Positions 31,553 to 41,651 of a stretch of DNA of 64,000 nt are shown here, piece after piece. Position numbers and translations under genes: made by a program. The stretch is taken from NCBI RefSeq assembly GCF_052050035.1, contig NZ_CP189882.1, positions 744,001 through 808,000 on the forward strand, written 5' to 3'. The notes under the pieces were generated by a model. It did no database searches. It had not been told where the DNA came from and saw only the letters and a program-made list of their open reading frames with translations. Source of the DNA: Symbiopectobacterium purcellii_A. Lineage in GTDB: Bacteria; Pseudomonadota; Gammaproteobacteria; Enterobacterales; Enterobacteriaceae. Position 1 is the first letter of the stretch; the number at the start of each line of letters is the position of its first letter.

Positions 31553-33070
31553 TTACTTCTGCGGACGCATCGCCGGGAACAGGATCACGTCGCGAATGGT
31601 GTGGCTGTTGGTAAACAGCATCACCATACGGTCGATACCGATGCCCAGTCCCGCGGTTGGCGGCAGACCGTGTTCCAACGCGGTAACGTAGTCTTCATCG
31701 TAGAACATGGCTTCGTCGTCACCGGCATCCTTTGCGCGTACCTGATCGGCAAAACGCTCCGCCTGATCTTCTGCGTCGTTCAACTCGGAGAAGCCGTTAC
31801 CGATTTCACGCCCACCGATGAAGAATTCGAAACGATCGGTGATTTCCGGGTTGTCATCATTACGACGCGCCAACGGGGAAACTGCCGCCGGATATTCGGT
31901 GATAAAGGTCGGTTGGATCAGATTCGCTTCTGCGGTTTCTTCGAAGATCTCGGTCACGATATGGCCCAGACCCCAGCCTTTTTCGATCTTGATCCCGAGA
32001 GACGTTGCAATCGCCGATGCTTTATCGAAATCGTCCAGATCCGTCACGTTGGTTTCCGGACGATATTTGCAGATCGCCTCGCGCATGGTCAGCTTCTCAA
32101 ACGGTTTACCAAAATCAAACGTCTGATCGCAGTAAGGCACCTTGGTGCTGCCCAGCACGTCTTGCGTCAGGGTGCGGAACAGGCTCTCGGTCAACTCGAT
32201 GAGATCGTTATAATCGGCATAGGCCATATAAAGTTCCATCATGGTGAATTCCGGGTTGTGACGCGGCGAAACCCCTTCGTTACGGAAGTTACGGTTGATT
32301 TCGAACACGCGTTCAAAACCACCAACCACCAGACGCTTCAGGTACAGTTCCGGCGCAATACGCAGATACATGTCAATATCCAGCGCATTATGGTGAGTCA
32401 CAAAAGGACGCGCGGAAGCACCGCCGGGGATCACCTGCATCATCGGGGTTTCAACTTCCATAAACCCACGCTCCACCATGAAACGGCGGATACCGGACAT
32501 GATCTGCGAACGCACGCGGAAGGTGTTGCGCGATTCGTCGTTGGCAATCAGATCCAGATAGCGCTGGCGATAGCGGGTTTCCTGATCCGCCAGACCGTGG
32601 AATTTGTCCGGCAGCGGACGCAGCGCCTTGGTCAGCAAACGCAGTTCAGTACAATGGATGGAAAGCTCACCGGTCTTGGTTTTGAACACCTTGCCGCGCG
32701 CGCCCAGGATATCGCCCAGATCCCACTTTTTGAACTGTTCGTTATAGATGCCTTCAGCCAGGTCGTCACGCGCCACGTACAGCTGAATGCGGCCACCCAC
32801 ATCTTGTAACGTCACGAACGAGGCTTTACCCATGATGCGGCGCGTCATCATACGACCCGCCACGACCACTTCGATGCCCAGCGCTTCAAGCTCTTCGTTT
32901 TCTTTATCGTCGTAAGCCGCATGCAGCGCATCAGAAGTGGAATCACGGCGGAAATCATTAGGAAAAGCGATACCGTGTTCACGCAGCGCCGACAGCTTTT
33001 CGCGGCGCGCTTTCAATTCGTTGTTCAGATCCAGCGCCTGATCGGCACTCTGTGATTGTGACTCAGCCAT
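31553..33070 (-). CDS. lysS: Lysyl-tRNA synthetase (class II)
   Basis: This 505-residue enzyme attaches lysine to tRNALys. An N-terminal OB-fold anticodon-binding domain (about 65-150) precedes the class II catalytic domain, with motif 2 FRNEGVSPRHNPEFTMMELY and motif 3 GLPPTAGLGIGIDRMVML. Length equals E. coli LysS. It follows prfB by 8 bp, the conserved prfB-lysS operon. Confidence 0.97.
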   Translation of the reverse strand: MAESQSQSADQALDLNNELKARREKLSALREHGIAFPNDFRRDSTSDALHAAYDDKENEELEALGIEVVVAGRMMTRRIMGKASFVTLQDVGGRIQLYVARDDLAEGIYNEQFKKWDLGDILGARGKVFKTKTGELSIHCTELRLLTKALRPLPDKFHGLADQETRYRQRYLDLIANDESRNTFRVRSQIMSGIRRFMVERGFMEVETPMMQVIPGGASARPFVTHHNALDIDMYLRIAPELYLKRLVVGGFERVFEINRNFRNEGVSPRHNPEFTMMELYMAYADYNDLIELTESLFRTLTQDVLGSTKVPYCDQTFDFGKPFEKLTMREAICKYRPETNVTDLDDFDKASAIATSLGIKIEKGWGLGHIVTEIFEETAEANLIQPTFITEYPAAVSPLARRNDDNPEITDRFEFFIGGREIGNGFSELNDAEDQAERFADQVRAKDAGDDEAMFYDEDYVTALEHGLPPTAGLGIGIDRMVMLFTNSHTIRDVILFPAMRPQK

Positions 33071-33078
33071 GTGACTTG

Positions 33079-34177
33079 TTATAACCCCGCTTTTAAACTT
33101 GCTTCAATAAATCGGTCCAGATCGCCATCCAACACAGCCTGGGTATTACGCGTTTCCACCCCGGTGCGCAGGTCTTTGATTCGGGAATCATCCAGTACGT
33201 AGGAACGAATCTGGCTGCCCCAACCGATATCGGACTTGTTGTCTTCCAGCACCTGCTTCTCAGCGTTTTTCTTTTGCATCTCAAACTCATACAGCTTCGC
33301 TTTCAGCTGCTTCATCGCTTGATCTTTGTTCTTGTGCTGGGAACGGTCATTCTGACACTGGGTAACAATGTTGGTGGGCAAGTGGGTAATACGCACCGCA
33401 GATTCGGTACGGTTAACGTGCTGTCCACCGGCACCGGAGGCGCGATATACGTCAATACGCAGATCTGCTGGATTGATTTCGATATCAATATCATCATCCA
33501 CTTCCGGGTAGACAAACGCGGAACTGAATGAGGTATGGCGGCGACCACCGGAGTCAAACGGGCTCTTACGCACTAAACGGTGCACGCCCGTCTCGGTGCG
33601 CAGCCAGCCAAACGCATAGTCACCGATAATCTTGATGGTAGCCGATTTGAGACCCGCGACTTCCCCTTCAGACTCTTCAATCACTTCGGTCTTGAAGCCT
33701 TTGCTCTCGGCCCAACGCAGGTACATGCGCAGCAGCATGCTGGCCCAATCCTGCGCTTCCGTGCCGCCGGAGCCAGATTGAATATCGAGGTAGCAGTCGG
33801 CGCTGTCGTATTCGCCGGAGAACATGCGGCGGAATTCAAGCTGTGCCAGCTTGGCTTCCAGCCCATCCACTTCGGTGATGGTATCGTTGAACGTCTCTTC
33901 GTCGTCCTCTTCCACTGCCAGTTCAAGCAGGCCGGAAACGTCTTCCAGTCCCTGTGTCATCTGATCGATGGTGTCGACGATCGCTTCCAGCGAGGAGCGC
34001 TCTTTACCCAGCGCTTGTGCGCGCTCAGGTTCATTCCAGACGTCGTGCTGTTCCAGCTCGGCGTTTACTTCTTCCAGGCGTTCTTTCTTGGCATCGTAGT
34101 CAAAGATACCCCCTCAGAACAGCTGTCCGGTCAGACAGGTCCTGAATGCGGTTTTTTACCGGATTAATTTCAAACAT
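33079..34177 (-). CDS. prfB: Peptide chain release factor 2 (programmed +1 frameshift)
   Basis: RF2 reads UAA and UGA and releases the peptide. The first 25 codons (ATG at 34177, MFEINPVKNRIQDL) end in CTT TGA C at about 34105-34099; an internal Shine-Dalgarno-like AGGGGG lies just upstream. Ribosomes must shift +1 at CTT to enter the main frame (DYDAKKERLEEV), the known RF2 autoregulation: low RF2 slows reading of UGA and favours the shift. The main frame carries the stop-codon motif SPF (KSPFDSGGRRH) and the catalytic GGQ (SGAGGQHVNR). Confidence 0.97.
34099..34114 (-). promoter_or_regulatory. prfB recoding site
   Basis: The minus strand reads AGGGGGTATCTTTGAC: internal SD, slippery CTT and in-frame TGA, the same arrangement as E. 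coli prfB. Confidence 0.95.
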
Positions 34178-34301
34178 GATTAGCGTCTTACGTTAGCCGT
34201 CAAACGACGGAGAAAAATGGATATAAACCGGCTATTCTAGCGGAATACACGCCAGGTTTACAGCCGTCTTGCGCAATTTTACCCATGCGTGCGATGACTC
34301 A

Positions 34302-36035
34302 CTACAGCGGCCATAAATGCTGTATCAACAATTGCACGCTGCGTTTACCGCGAAATTCGTTAACCTCAAGGCGGTAAGCCAGCTCAGCTTCACGAATGCT
34401 GCTGTCGGGCCAGCAACGGGTATCCACGTTAAACGCGATACCGTCCAGCAGCGGACCACCGTTAACCGGCTCTAACATCAGCTTCAGGTGACGCTCTTTC
34501 AACAGCTTCTGCTGCAAGATACGAAAACGCCCGTCAAACGTGGGCTCAGGAAACGCTTGTCCCCACGGCCCGGCATCGCGCAGAATCTCTGCCGTCACCA
34601 GATTCAGTTCGGTTTGTATCAGTTCACCGTCCGACCAGATAACACCTTCCAAATGCGATTCATCCAGCCACTCGCCGACCAGTTCACCAAAGCGCGCACG
34701 GAAGGCATCAAACTGATGTTCTTCCAGCGATAGCCCCGCCGCCATCGCGTGACCGCCAAATTTAACCATCAGCCCCGGATAGCAGGTATCCAGGCGTTCC
34801 AGCGCATCGCGCAAGTGCAGACCGGGAATCGAACGCCCCGATCCCTTGAGCACCCCCTCACCCGCCGGTGCAAACGCAATCACCGGGCGATGGAAACGCT
34901 CTTTAAGCCGCGATGCCAGAATACCGACCACTCCCTGATGCCATTCGGGGTGGTACATGGCGATACCCATGGGCAGTTGATCGAGGCCGTGCTCCAGCTT
35001 TTCGCACAGTTGCATGGCTTCCGCATGCATCTCTTGTTCAATTTCACGCCGCGCCAGATTGAGCGCATCCAGATCGCTGGCCTGCATCCGCGCTTCGACG
35101 ATGTCATCGCACAGCAGCAGTGCCACGCCAATCGACATATCATCCAAACGTCCTGCCGCATTGAGACGTGGCCCAATCGCAAAACCCAGATCGCTGGCCA
35201 CCAGTTGGCTGGCATCGCGATTAGCGATTTCCAGCAAGGCGCGAATACCAGGGCGACACTTACCGGCACGAATGCGATTCAGCCCTTGCGATACCAGAAT
35301 ACGGTTATTGACATCGAGTGGCACCACATCGGCCACGGTGCCAAGCGCCACCAAATCGAGCAGTTCGGCCAGCTTCGGTTCCGCCAACCGTTGCTGGCTA
35401 AACCAGCCGCTGTCGCGCAGACGCACAAACAGCGCCATCATCAGATAAAATGCTACGCCGACACCGGCCAGCGATTTGGAGGGAAAAGCACAGTCGCGCA
35501 AATTGGGGTTAATCATCGCATCGGCGGCAGGTAACGTTTCCCCCGGCAAGTGATGGTCAGTCACCAGCACCTGAATGCCGCGCTGATGGGCATCATCCAC
35601 GCCGGCATGGGATGAAATGCCGTTATCCACCGTCAGGATCAGCTCTGCGCCTAGCTTCTCTGCCTGCACCACCACTTCCGGACTCAGGCCATAGCCATCT
35701 TCAAAGCGGTTCGGCACCAGATAGGTCACCTGGCTACCGCCCATGCTGCGCAGCGCCAACACGGCCAGCGCGGTGCTGGTCGCGCCGTCGGCATCAAAAT
35801 CACCGACCACGACGATGCGCCGTTGTTCTGCCAGCGCCTGTTGCAGCAACGCCACCGCGTCATCAATGCCATCAAGCAGGCGATAATCAAGCAGACCGCG
35901 CAGGCTGCGATCCAATTCCTGGCCTTCGGTGACACCGCGCTGCGCGTACAGACGACGTAGTAACGGAGGAAGCGTTGCGGGAAGCCCACTGCCTTCCGCC
36001 AGCGGACGCCGGCGGAGTATGGTTTTTAATTCCAC
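34302..36035 (-). CDS. recJ: Single-stranded-DNA-specific 5'-3' exonuclease
   Basis: A 577-residue cytosolic nuclease in RecF-type recombination, mismatch repair and fork processing. DHH-family motifs: VVGDFDADGATSTALA (about 72), LILTVDNGISS, VLVTDHHLPG and a C-terminal DHHA1 region with KFGGHAMAAGLSL. Length equals E. coli RecJ. It follows dsbC in the xerD-dsbC-recJ cluster. Confidence 0.96.
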   Translation of the reverse strand: MELKTILRRRPLAEGSGLPATLPPLLRRLYAQRGVTEGQELDRSLRGLLDYRLLDGIDDAVALLQQALAEQRRIVVVGDFDADGATSTALAVLALRSMGGSQVTYLVPNRFEDGYGLSPEVVVQAEKLGAELILTVDNGISSHAGVDDAHQRGIQVLVTDHHLPGETLPAADAMINPNLRDCAFPSKSLAGVGVAFYLMMALFVRLRDSGWFSQQRLAEPKLAELLDLVALGTVADVVPLDVNNRILVSQGLNRIRAGKCRPGIRALLEIANRDASQLVASDLGFAIGPRLNAAGRLDDMSIGVALLLCDDIVEARMQASDLDALNLARREIEQEMHAEAMQLCEKLEHGLDQLPMGIAMYHPEWHQGVVGILASRLKERFHRPVIAFAPAGEGVLKGSGRSIPGLHLRDALERLDTCYPGLMVKFGGHAMAAGLSLEEHQFDAFRARFGELVGEWLDESHLEGVIWSDGELIQTELNLVTAEILRDAGPWGQAFPEPTFDGRFRILQQKLLKERHLKLMLEPVNGGPLLDGIAFNVDTRCWPDSSIREAELAYRLEVNEFRGKRSVQLLIQHLWPL

Positions 36036-36108
36036 TGTATTTTCAATTCCACTGCGTGACGGCGTGCATTACACGTTATCGTTTTTAATGGAGCAACCTG
36101 ACGACAAT

Positions 36109-36825
36109 TTACGCGCCCGGTTTGGCCGCAGCTCGATGCGCATTGAGCATGGCTAACATCTCTTTCGGTGCCTGATAACCCGGAACCACGGTGCCGTCTT
36201 CCAGCACGATCGCTGGCGTGCCTTGTACACCGAACTGAATGCCCAGTTCATAATGCGCACCGATATTAGTCTTGCAGGTTGCCGGGGAGATAGCCTCACC
36301 GCGCGACGCGGCGTCATACGCCTTGTTACGGTTAGCGGTGCACCAAATCGACTGCATGTCTTTTTCCGTCGGCGAATTCAGCCCCTGACGCGGGAAAGCC
36401 AGGTAGCGAATGGTAATGCCCAGATCGTTGTAGTCTTTCATCTGCTCATGCAGTTTATGACAGTAACCACAGGTGATATCGGTGAAAACGGTAATCACAT
36501 GTTTTTCCTGCGCCGCTTTGTAGACGATCATTTGATCCTGCAAGGCATCCAGTTTGCCCTTCAGAATCTGGTTGGTCACGTTCACCGGCGTGCCGCCATC
36601 CAATGCGTAGAGCGGCCCTTGTAGCAGGTGTTTGCCATCTTCCGTTACATAGAGCACCCCGCTTTCCGTCAGCACCGTTTTAAGGCCAGCGACCGGCGCA
36701 GGCTGGATCTCCATTTTTTCAATGCCCAGTTTGGTCAGCGTCTGCTTAATCACCGCGTCGTCGGCATGTACTGCGCTGCTCGTCGCCGCGAGCAGTAAGG
36801 AAAGCGCCATTAGCCCTTTTTTCAT
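36109..36825 (-). CDS. dsbC: Thiol:disulfide isomerase DsbC
   Basis: A 238-residue periplasmic disulfide isomerase. The signal peptide (MKKGLMALSLLLAATSSAVHA) is cleaved near residue 21. The N-terminal dimerisation domain (22-80) leads by a linker to a thioredoxin fold with active site CGYC (FTDITCGYCHKLHEQM) and the cis-Pro loop TPAIV. It is needed for RcsF-type non-consecutive disulfides. Length is standard. Confidence 0.96.
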   Translation of the reverse strand: MKKGLMALSLLLAATSSAVHADDAVIKQTLTKLGIEKMEIQPAPVAGLKTVLTESGVLYVTEDGKHLLQGPLYALDGGTPVNVTNQILKGKLDALQDQMIVYKAAQEKHVITVFTDITCGYCHKLHEQMKDYNDLGITIRYLAFPRQGLNSPTEKDMQSIWCTANRNKAYDAASRGEAISPATCKTNIGAHYELGIQFGVQGTPAIVLEDGTVVPGYQAPKEMLAMLNAHRAAAKPGA

Positions 36826-36903
36826 CGTATTCAGTCCCGTTCATGGTGTATTCCGCCGGTAAAGGGCGCGTTCAGCCGTCTACCCCTTGTTTCGCCTGCA
36901 ATA

Positions 36904-37803
36904 TCAGGCGCGCGGATGATGCTGTTGATGCAATTGCTTCAGCCGTTCAGTGGCAACGTGCGTGTAAATTTGCGTTGTTGAAAGATCGCTATGCCCCAAC
37001 AACATTTGTACGACACGCAAATCAGCCCCGTGGTTCAGCAAGTGCGTAGCGAAAGCATGGCGTAAAACATGCGGTGAAAGCTTCTCACTGTCAATGGATG
37101 CCAGCACGGCATAGTGTTTGATACGGTGCCAAAAGGTTTGGCGCGTCATCTGCTGCGCCCTGGAGCTTGGAAACAGCACATCCAGCGTTTGTCCGTTCAG
37201 CAACCAAGGCCTAACGTGCTCAAGGTAGCGCTCCAGCCAATAAATGGCCTCTTCCCCGAGCGGCACCAGCCGTTCTTTATTGCCTTTACCAATCACCCGC
37301 ACGACCCCCTGGCGTAAACTGACATCTGCGATGGTCAGTCCCACCAGCTCCGAGACGCGCAGCCCGGTGGCATAAAGCACCTCAAGCATGGCTTTATCGC
37401 GCAGTTCGAGTGGCTCATCGACACAGGGCGCTTGCAGCAACGCATTCACCTGCGCCTCACTGAGATCTTTGGGCAAACGCTGGGGCAACTTAGGAGAAGA
37501 CAATACCGCGCTGGGATCGTCACTACGACGTTTTTCCCGGTATAAATACTGAAAAAAGCGACGCATGGCACTCAACAAACGCGCCGAACTGGTCGCTTTG
37601 TATCCCCCTTCCACGCGTTCGGCGAGATAAGCTTGCAGATCCAGCGCCTGCACCTGCAATAAATCATTGTCAGCATGCTCCAGCCAATCGGCCAGTGCAG
37701 TTAAATCTCGCCGGTAGGAGGTCAGCGTGTTGTCTGCCAGGTTTCGCTCCAGCCACATAGCTTCAAGAAACTGTTCGATATGTGCCCGATCCTGTGCTTG
37801 CAT
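36904..37803 (-). CDS. xerD: Site-specific tyrosine recombinase XerD
   Basis: With XerC and FtsK it resolves chromosome dimers at dif. 299 residues: a SAM-like N-terminal domain (1-100) and a catalytic domain with Arg (ATGLRVSELVG), Lys (GKGNKERLVPL), HxxR (LSPHVLRHAFATHLL), the later His (LLGHSDLSTTQ) and nucleophile Tyr (IYTHV). First gene of xerD-dsbC-recJ. Confidence 0.97.
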   Translation of the reverse strand: MQAQDRAHIEQFLEAMWLERNLADNTLTSYRRDLTALADWLEHADNDLLQVQALDLQAYLAERVEGGYKATSSARLLSAMRRFFQYLYREKRRSDDPSAVLSSPKLPQRLPKDLSEAQVNALLQAPCVDEPLELRDKAMLEVLYATGLRVSELVGLTIADVSLRQGVVRVIGKGNKERLVPLGEEAIYWLERYLEHVRPWLLNGQTLDVLFPSSRAQQMTRQTFWHRIKHYAVLASIDSEKLSPHVLRHAFATHLLNHGADLRVVQMLLGHSDLSTTQIYTHVATERLKQLHQQHHPRA

Positions 37804-38064
37804 ACGCTTCTCCTCGCTGTACGGCGTGCAGGGTAAAACCCTGTGGTTATTATGCCCGAAGTGACGGTAAAAGGGGCAGGAACATCACCTGAATTCGCGC
37901 CGCTGATTTTTCATGCAAATTTATTTTATGCTGCATTATTCGGCGCCAGACGCTACAAAATAGGGTAAAGCATAACTTATATCACAGGAAGTATTTACAA
38001 TCGCGCAACTCGCCAAAGCAGGCTCTGTAGCCGCTTTTTCACTTTTTGGGCTAGGCTGTGTCCC

Positions 38065-39003
38065 TTAATTACGTAACCGGGCGTAAAACAAGCGGATGCA
38101 GCCCAGTTTCACCATTGCTAGATAGTTTCTTGCCGTTTTTTCATAACGTGTGGCAGTCCGTCTATATTCCTTTAAACGGCCAAAACATCTTTCTACAACG
38201 TTGCGACGGCGATAAGCATCACGATAAAGTTGTGAGCGTCCATCTGAAGCCAGTTTTTCATTTGATTTTCGGGGAATAACCGCTCTTATCCCTTTTCTTT
38301 TCAACTCGTTACGGAGTGCATTGCCAGAGTAGGCTTTGTCAGCCAGTACCGCATGACCACGACGCTTCATGCTACCGTTCTGCCGTTGCACGCCAATGCC
38401 GTCCAGGAGTCGTAACGCGAACAGGCTTTCGTGAGCCTGCCCAGCACTCAGTACGATATTTAGCGGGATGCCGCTTCCGTCAGTCGCCATGTGGATTTTG
38501 CTGCCATAACCACCTCGTGAGCGACCCAGGCTGTTATAGCTAAGCGACATTATTTTGATAACAGCCAGCTATGCTTCTTTGCCATATATCAGGGCATCGG
38601 CTGTAATCATTTTTAAGTCGGTTGGCTATATCGTTGATAATATCGAGATGTTTTTTTGAGCGCCAGCCGCACATTTGAGCGCACGGATATTGCTGCCATC
38701 CAGCGCAGTGGCTGACCAGTCAACAAGTCCATGAGCATCAAGAAATGAAAGTAACTTATTAAAAATAATGTTAATAACTCCAGACTTTGACCATCTATTG
38801 AAACGGTTATAAACGGTTTTCCATGGGCCGTAACGTTCAGGTAAATCACGCCATGGTGCACCTGAACACAGTATCCAGAACATGCTGTTGACGATTTTGC
38901 GATGTTCTGCCCATGGCCGGCCTGCCTGCGGAGATGTCAAAACGGTTGGTAACAAGGGCTCAATGATTGCCCATGCTTCATCAGAAAGATCGTAGCGAGC
39001 CAT
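38065..39003 (-). pseudogene. IS5-family (IS427-like) transposase, split by MITE
   Basis: The N-terminal part (39003 to about 38631, MARYDLSDEAWAIIEPLLP) has the DUF4096-type domain typical of this group. The C-terminal part (GRSRGGYGSKIHMATDGSG, VLADKAYSGNALR, RNVVERCFGRLKEYRR) has the DDE residues. The 92-bp MITE between them adds stops, so the gene is inactive in this copy. Confidence 0.88.
38537..38628. repeat. 92-bp IS630-type MITE, copy 2
   Basis: Begins TAGCTAAGCGACATTATTTTG and ends AAGTCGGTTGGCTA, with TA on both sides. Opposite orientation to copy 1 and the same GCCGATG-type core. Clean insertion in the IS5-family transposase. Confidence 0.93.
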
Positions 39004-39134
39004 AATCCAAAGTGTCTTAGAAACAGATGGATACTATAGCTCAAGCAATTAAGGGACACAGTCTAGCATTGAAATGCTTTTTTTTCTGTGACTAGAATGA
39101 CAGTTCTGTCGATAAAAAAAGATAATAGAGTCCT

Positions 39135-40460
39135 ATGCAAGCCACCATCACGCCCACTCTCGATGCAGAGGCGGACGCAGCCCCGGTTAACTCCCGCAGT
39201 AAGGTTGTTGTCGCTTCATTGATCGGAACCGCGATCGAATTTTTCGATTTTTATATCTATGCCACTGCCGCTGTGCTGATTTTTTCGCATATCTTCTTCC
39301 CGCAGGGCGATCCGACCGCTGCAACGCTACAGTCGCTCGCAACCTTTGCCATTGCCTTTGTGGCTCGCCCGATTGGTTCTGCGCTGTTTGGCCACTTCGG
39401 TGACCGCGTCGGTCGTAAGGTGACGCTGGTTGCTTCCCTGCTGACCATGGGGATCTCTACCGTACTGATCGGCTTGCTACCAACCTACGCGAGCATTGGC
39501 ATTTTCGCACCGTTGCTGCTGGCATTGGCGCGTTTTGGTCAAGGGCTGGGTCTGGGCGGTGAATGGTGCGGAGCAGCATTGCTGGCTACCGAAAACGCAC
39601 CAGCCCACAAGCGCGCACTGTATGGCTCATTCCCGCAGTTGGGCGCACCGATCGGCTTCTTCTTCGCCAACGGCACGTTCCTGCTGCTCTCTTGGTTATT
39701 AAGCGAAGAGCAGTTCATGACCTGGGGATGGCGCGTGCCTTTCGTTGCCTCGGCGGTATTGGTATTGATCGGCCTTTATGTGCGTGTCTCTCTGCACGAA
39801 GCGCCCGTGTTTACCAAAGCAATCGAAGCTGGCAAGAAAGTCCGTATTCCGCTTGGAACGCTGCTGAACAAGCATCTGAAAGCAACCATTCTTGGAACGT
39901 TCATAATGCTTGCTACCTATACGCTGTTCTACATCATGACGGTCTATTCCATGACCTTTGGCACCTCGCCAATCCCCAAAGGGCTGGGCTTCTCGCGTAA
40001 CAGCTTCCTGTGGATGCTGATGGTAGCGGTTATCGCCTTTGGTCTGCTGATCCCTGTTGCCGGACTGCTGGCAGATGCCTATGGCCGCCGTAAGACCATG
40101 ATTGTCGTTACCTGCGGCATGCTAGTGTTCTCGATGCTGTACCCGTCCCTGTTAGGATCTGGCAGCCAACCGCTGGTAATGCTATTTCTGGTGCTGTGCC
40201 TGGGTCTGATGGGCTTAACCTTCGGTCCAATGGGCGCATTGCTGCCTGAACTGTTCCCCACCGAAGTGCGTTATACCGGCGCGTCGTTCTCCTATAACGT
40301 TTCGTCGATTCTGGGCGCATCGGTTGCACCGTATATTGCCGCCTGGCTGACCGCCAACTACGGTCTGTTCTACGTGGGTGTTTACCTGTTCGCTATGGCG
40401 TCCTTAACGCTTATCGCCTTATTGCTGACCAAAGAAACGCGTCATCAGGCACTCGAATAA
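39135..40460 (+). CDS. MFS transporter, metabolite:H+ symporter family
   Basis: A 441-residue protein with twelve predicted transmembrane helices. The N-terminal GTAIEFFDFYIYATAA and the loop GHFGDRVGRKVTL are hallmarks of the metabolite:H+ symporter (MHS) subfamily, which includes ShiA, ProP, KgtP and YhjE. GLGLGGEWCGAAL follows in helix 4. I cannot fix the substrate from sequence; it may be a YhjE-like carrier. It is intact, monocistronic and followed by a strong terminator. Confidence 0.88.
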   Translation: MQATITPTLDAEADAAPVNSRSKVVVASLIGTAIEFFDFYIYATAAVLIFSHIFFPQGDPTAATLQSLATFAIAFVARPIGSALFGHFGDRVGRKVTLVASLLTMGISTVLIGLLPTYASIGIFAPLLLALARFGQGLGLGGEWCGAALLATENAPAHKRALYGSFPQLGAPIGFFFANGTFLLLSWLLSEEQFMTWGWRVPFVASAVLVLIGLYVRVSLHEAPVFTKAIEAGKKVRIPLGTLLNKHLKATILGTFIMLATYTLFYIMTVYSMTFGTSPIPKGLGFSRNSFLWMLMVAVIAFGLLIPVAGLLADAYGRRKTMIVVTCGMLVFSMLYPSLLGSGSQPLVMLFLVLCLGLMGLTFGPMGALLPELFPTEVRYTGASFSYNVSSILGASVAPYIAAWLTANYGLFYVGVYLFAMASLTLIALLLTKETRHQALE

Positions 40461-40482
40461 GCCTTACAGGCAAACGTGAAGC

Positions 40483-40508
40483 GGGGTGAAGATAATCTTC
40501 ACCCTTTT
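40483..40508 (+). terminator. Terminator after MFS gene
   Basis: The hairpin GGGTGAAGAT/ATCTTCACCC with a minimal loop is followed by TTTTTTTC. Confidence 0.9.
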
Positions 40509-40559
40509 TTTCCCACCGTGTTTTCTCACAGTACGCGCACCCCACAGCCACACTATATC

Positions 40560-40748
40560 GGCTTTGTTGAATAATTTAAGATACTGATTTATATAAGCAT
40601 TATAAAATTTCAACGACTAATTTTTCCTCTCGGAATGCTTTTTATTGTGCTAACTATTTGATTTGTCGTTCTAACAAAATACATTCTCTGTAAATGCATT
40701 CTAACTAAAGAAGATGTAAATCAAACGGTTAAATTATTCAACAAAGCC
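40560..40748. repeat. 189-bp IS903-type MITE, intergenic
   Basis: Same ends and length as the istA copy. The 9-bp duplication CACTATATC is at 40551-40559 and 40749-40757. It sits between the MFS gene and fldB, next to the dispersed repeat. Confidence 0.95.
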
Positions 40749-40757
40749 CACTATATC

Positions 40758-41024
40758 CTAAATAATTCGCGTTGCAGGACAACACGTTTACGTTTTGAAC
40801 AGCGCTTGCGCTGGTCCTTTAGGGCGAGGCGCATTTATGAGCCTTGTAACGCGGCAAGTGAAGGAATCCCGATGAGCTTACTCGGGTAAGTGATTCGGGT
40901 GACAAATCTGCCGGGAGCAGATTTGAACGCCGCGTGCGGCGGCCTCGTAAGAGGTGAGGCCCGGGGATGGGCCGAATAACGAACGCAGCCAACGCACATG
41001 CAACTTGAAGTATGACGGATATAT
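40758..41024. repeat. Dispersed intergenic repeat, long copy
   Basis: Runs from CTAAATAATTCGCGTTGCAGG to CAACTTGAAGTATGACGG, with internal blocks GAATCCCGATGAGCTTACTC and GGTAAGTGATTCGG shared with 17469-17562. An inner segment (about 40895-40980) is GC-rich and can fold. There is no reading frame of note. It fills the space upstream of fldB, so it may hold or displace that gene's promoter. Confidence 0.65.
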
Positions 41025-41084
41025 ACCTCGCTGTAAGATTCGGTTAGGCTAATGGCAAGTTTGTTTAATACGCTGCAATTGCAT

Positions 41085-41603
41085 ATGAAAATTGGTTTAT
41101 TCTACGGCTCCAGCACCTGCTACACCGAGATGGCAGCGGAAAAAATTCGCGATATTTTGGGCGAATCGCTGGTCGACCTGCACAACGTGAAAGATGTCGA
41201 TCCGCAGAAGATGGAAGAGTACGAATTCCTGATTCTGGGTATCCCAACGTGGGATTTCGGTGAGATTCAGGAAGATTGGGAAGCCATTTTGGGACAGCTA
41301 TCCTCGTTGAATCTGCAAGGGAGAATAGTTGCGCTGTATGGCATGGGTGACCAGCTAGGCTACGGTGAATGGTTCCTTGATGCGCTCGGCATGTTGCATC
41401 AGCAGTTGGCCGCGAGCGGTGCAATCTTTATTGGCTATTGGCCCACCGAAGGCTATGAGTTCACCACCACCAAACCGCTCACGCCGGATGGGAAACGCTT
41501 TGTCGGGCTGGCACTTGATGAAGTGAATCAGTATGACCTGAGCGATGAGCGCTTACAGCAGTGGTGTGAGCAGATTTTACAGGAAATGGCTGAGCAGATG
41601 TAA
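41085..41603 (+). CDS. fldB: Flavodoxin 2
   Basis: A 172-residue FMN electron carrier. The phosphate-binding loop FYGSSTCYTE is at the N-terminus; the FMN loops PTWDFGEIQEDW and GMGDQLGYGEWF are intact. I start at the ATG at 41085 (MKIGLFYGS) to match the family; an in-frame ATG at 41052 would add eleven residues and is less likely. Neither start has a strong RBS. It is near xerD, as in E. coli, with insertions between them. Confidence 0.94.
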   Translation: MKIGLFYGSSTCYTEMAAEKIRDILGESLVDLHNVKDVDPQKMEEYEFLILGIPTWDFGEIQEDWEAILGQLSSLNLQGRIVALYGMGDQLGYGEWFLDALGMLHQQLAASGAIFIGYWPTEGYEFTTTKPLTPDGKRFVGLALDEVNQYDLSDERLQQWCEQILQEMAEQM

Positions 41604-41651
41604 TCGCCGGAAAGGCATCAGCCGACAGCGTGCTGCCGGCTGAACCTGAAA

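Larger units (their letters stand above)
38055..39062 (-). mobile_element. IS5-family element (IS427-like), with nested MITE
   Basis: The ends GCTGTGTCCCTTAATTAC and CAATTAAGGGACACAGT are inverted repeats, and CTAG flanks both sides (38051-38054 and 39063-39066). It carries one transposase gene in which a 92-bp MITE is inserted. It lies between xerD and the MFS gene without breaking either. Confidence 0.88.

Noticed and set aside
31475..32809. A 444-codon open frame antisense to lysS
   Set aside because: It is a shadow of the lysS frame with biased codons. It shows His/Arg/Gln-rich composition without motifs.
34749..35534. A 261-codon open frame antisense to recJ
   Set aside because: Shadow of the RecJ coding frame; no start signal and no domain.
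40758..41024. GC-rich segment upstream of fldB as a small RNA gene or phage att site
   Set aside because: It matches a dispersed repeat also seen at 17.5 kb. I see no promoter or terminator pair or tRNA-like sequence to support another call.
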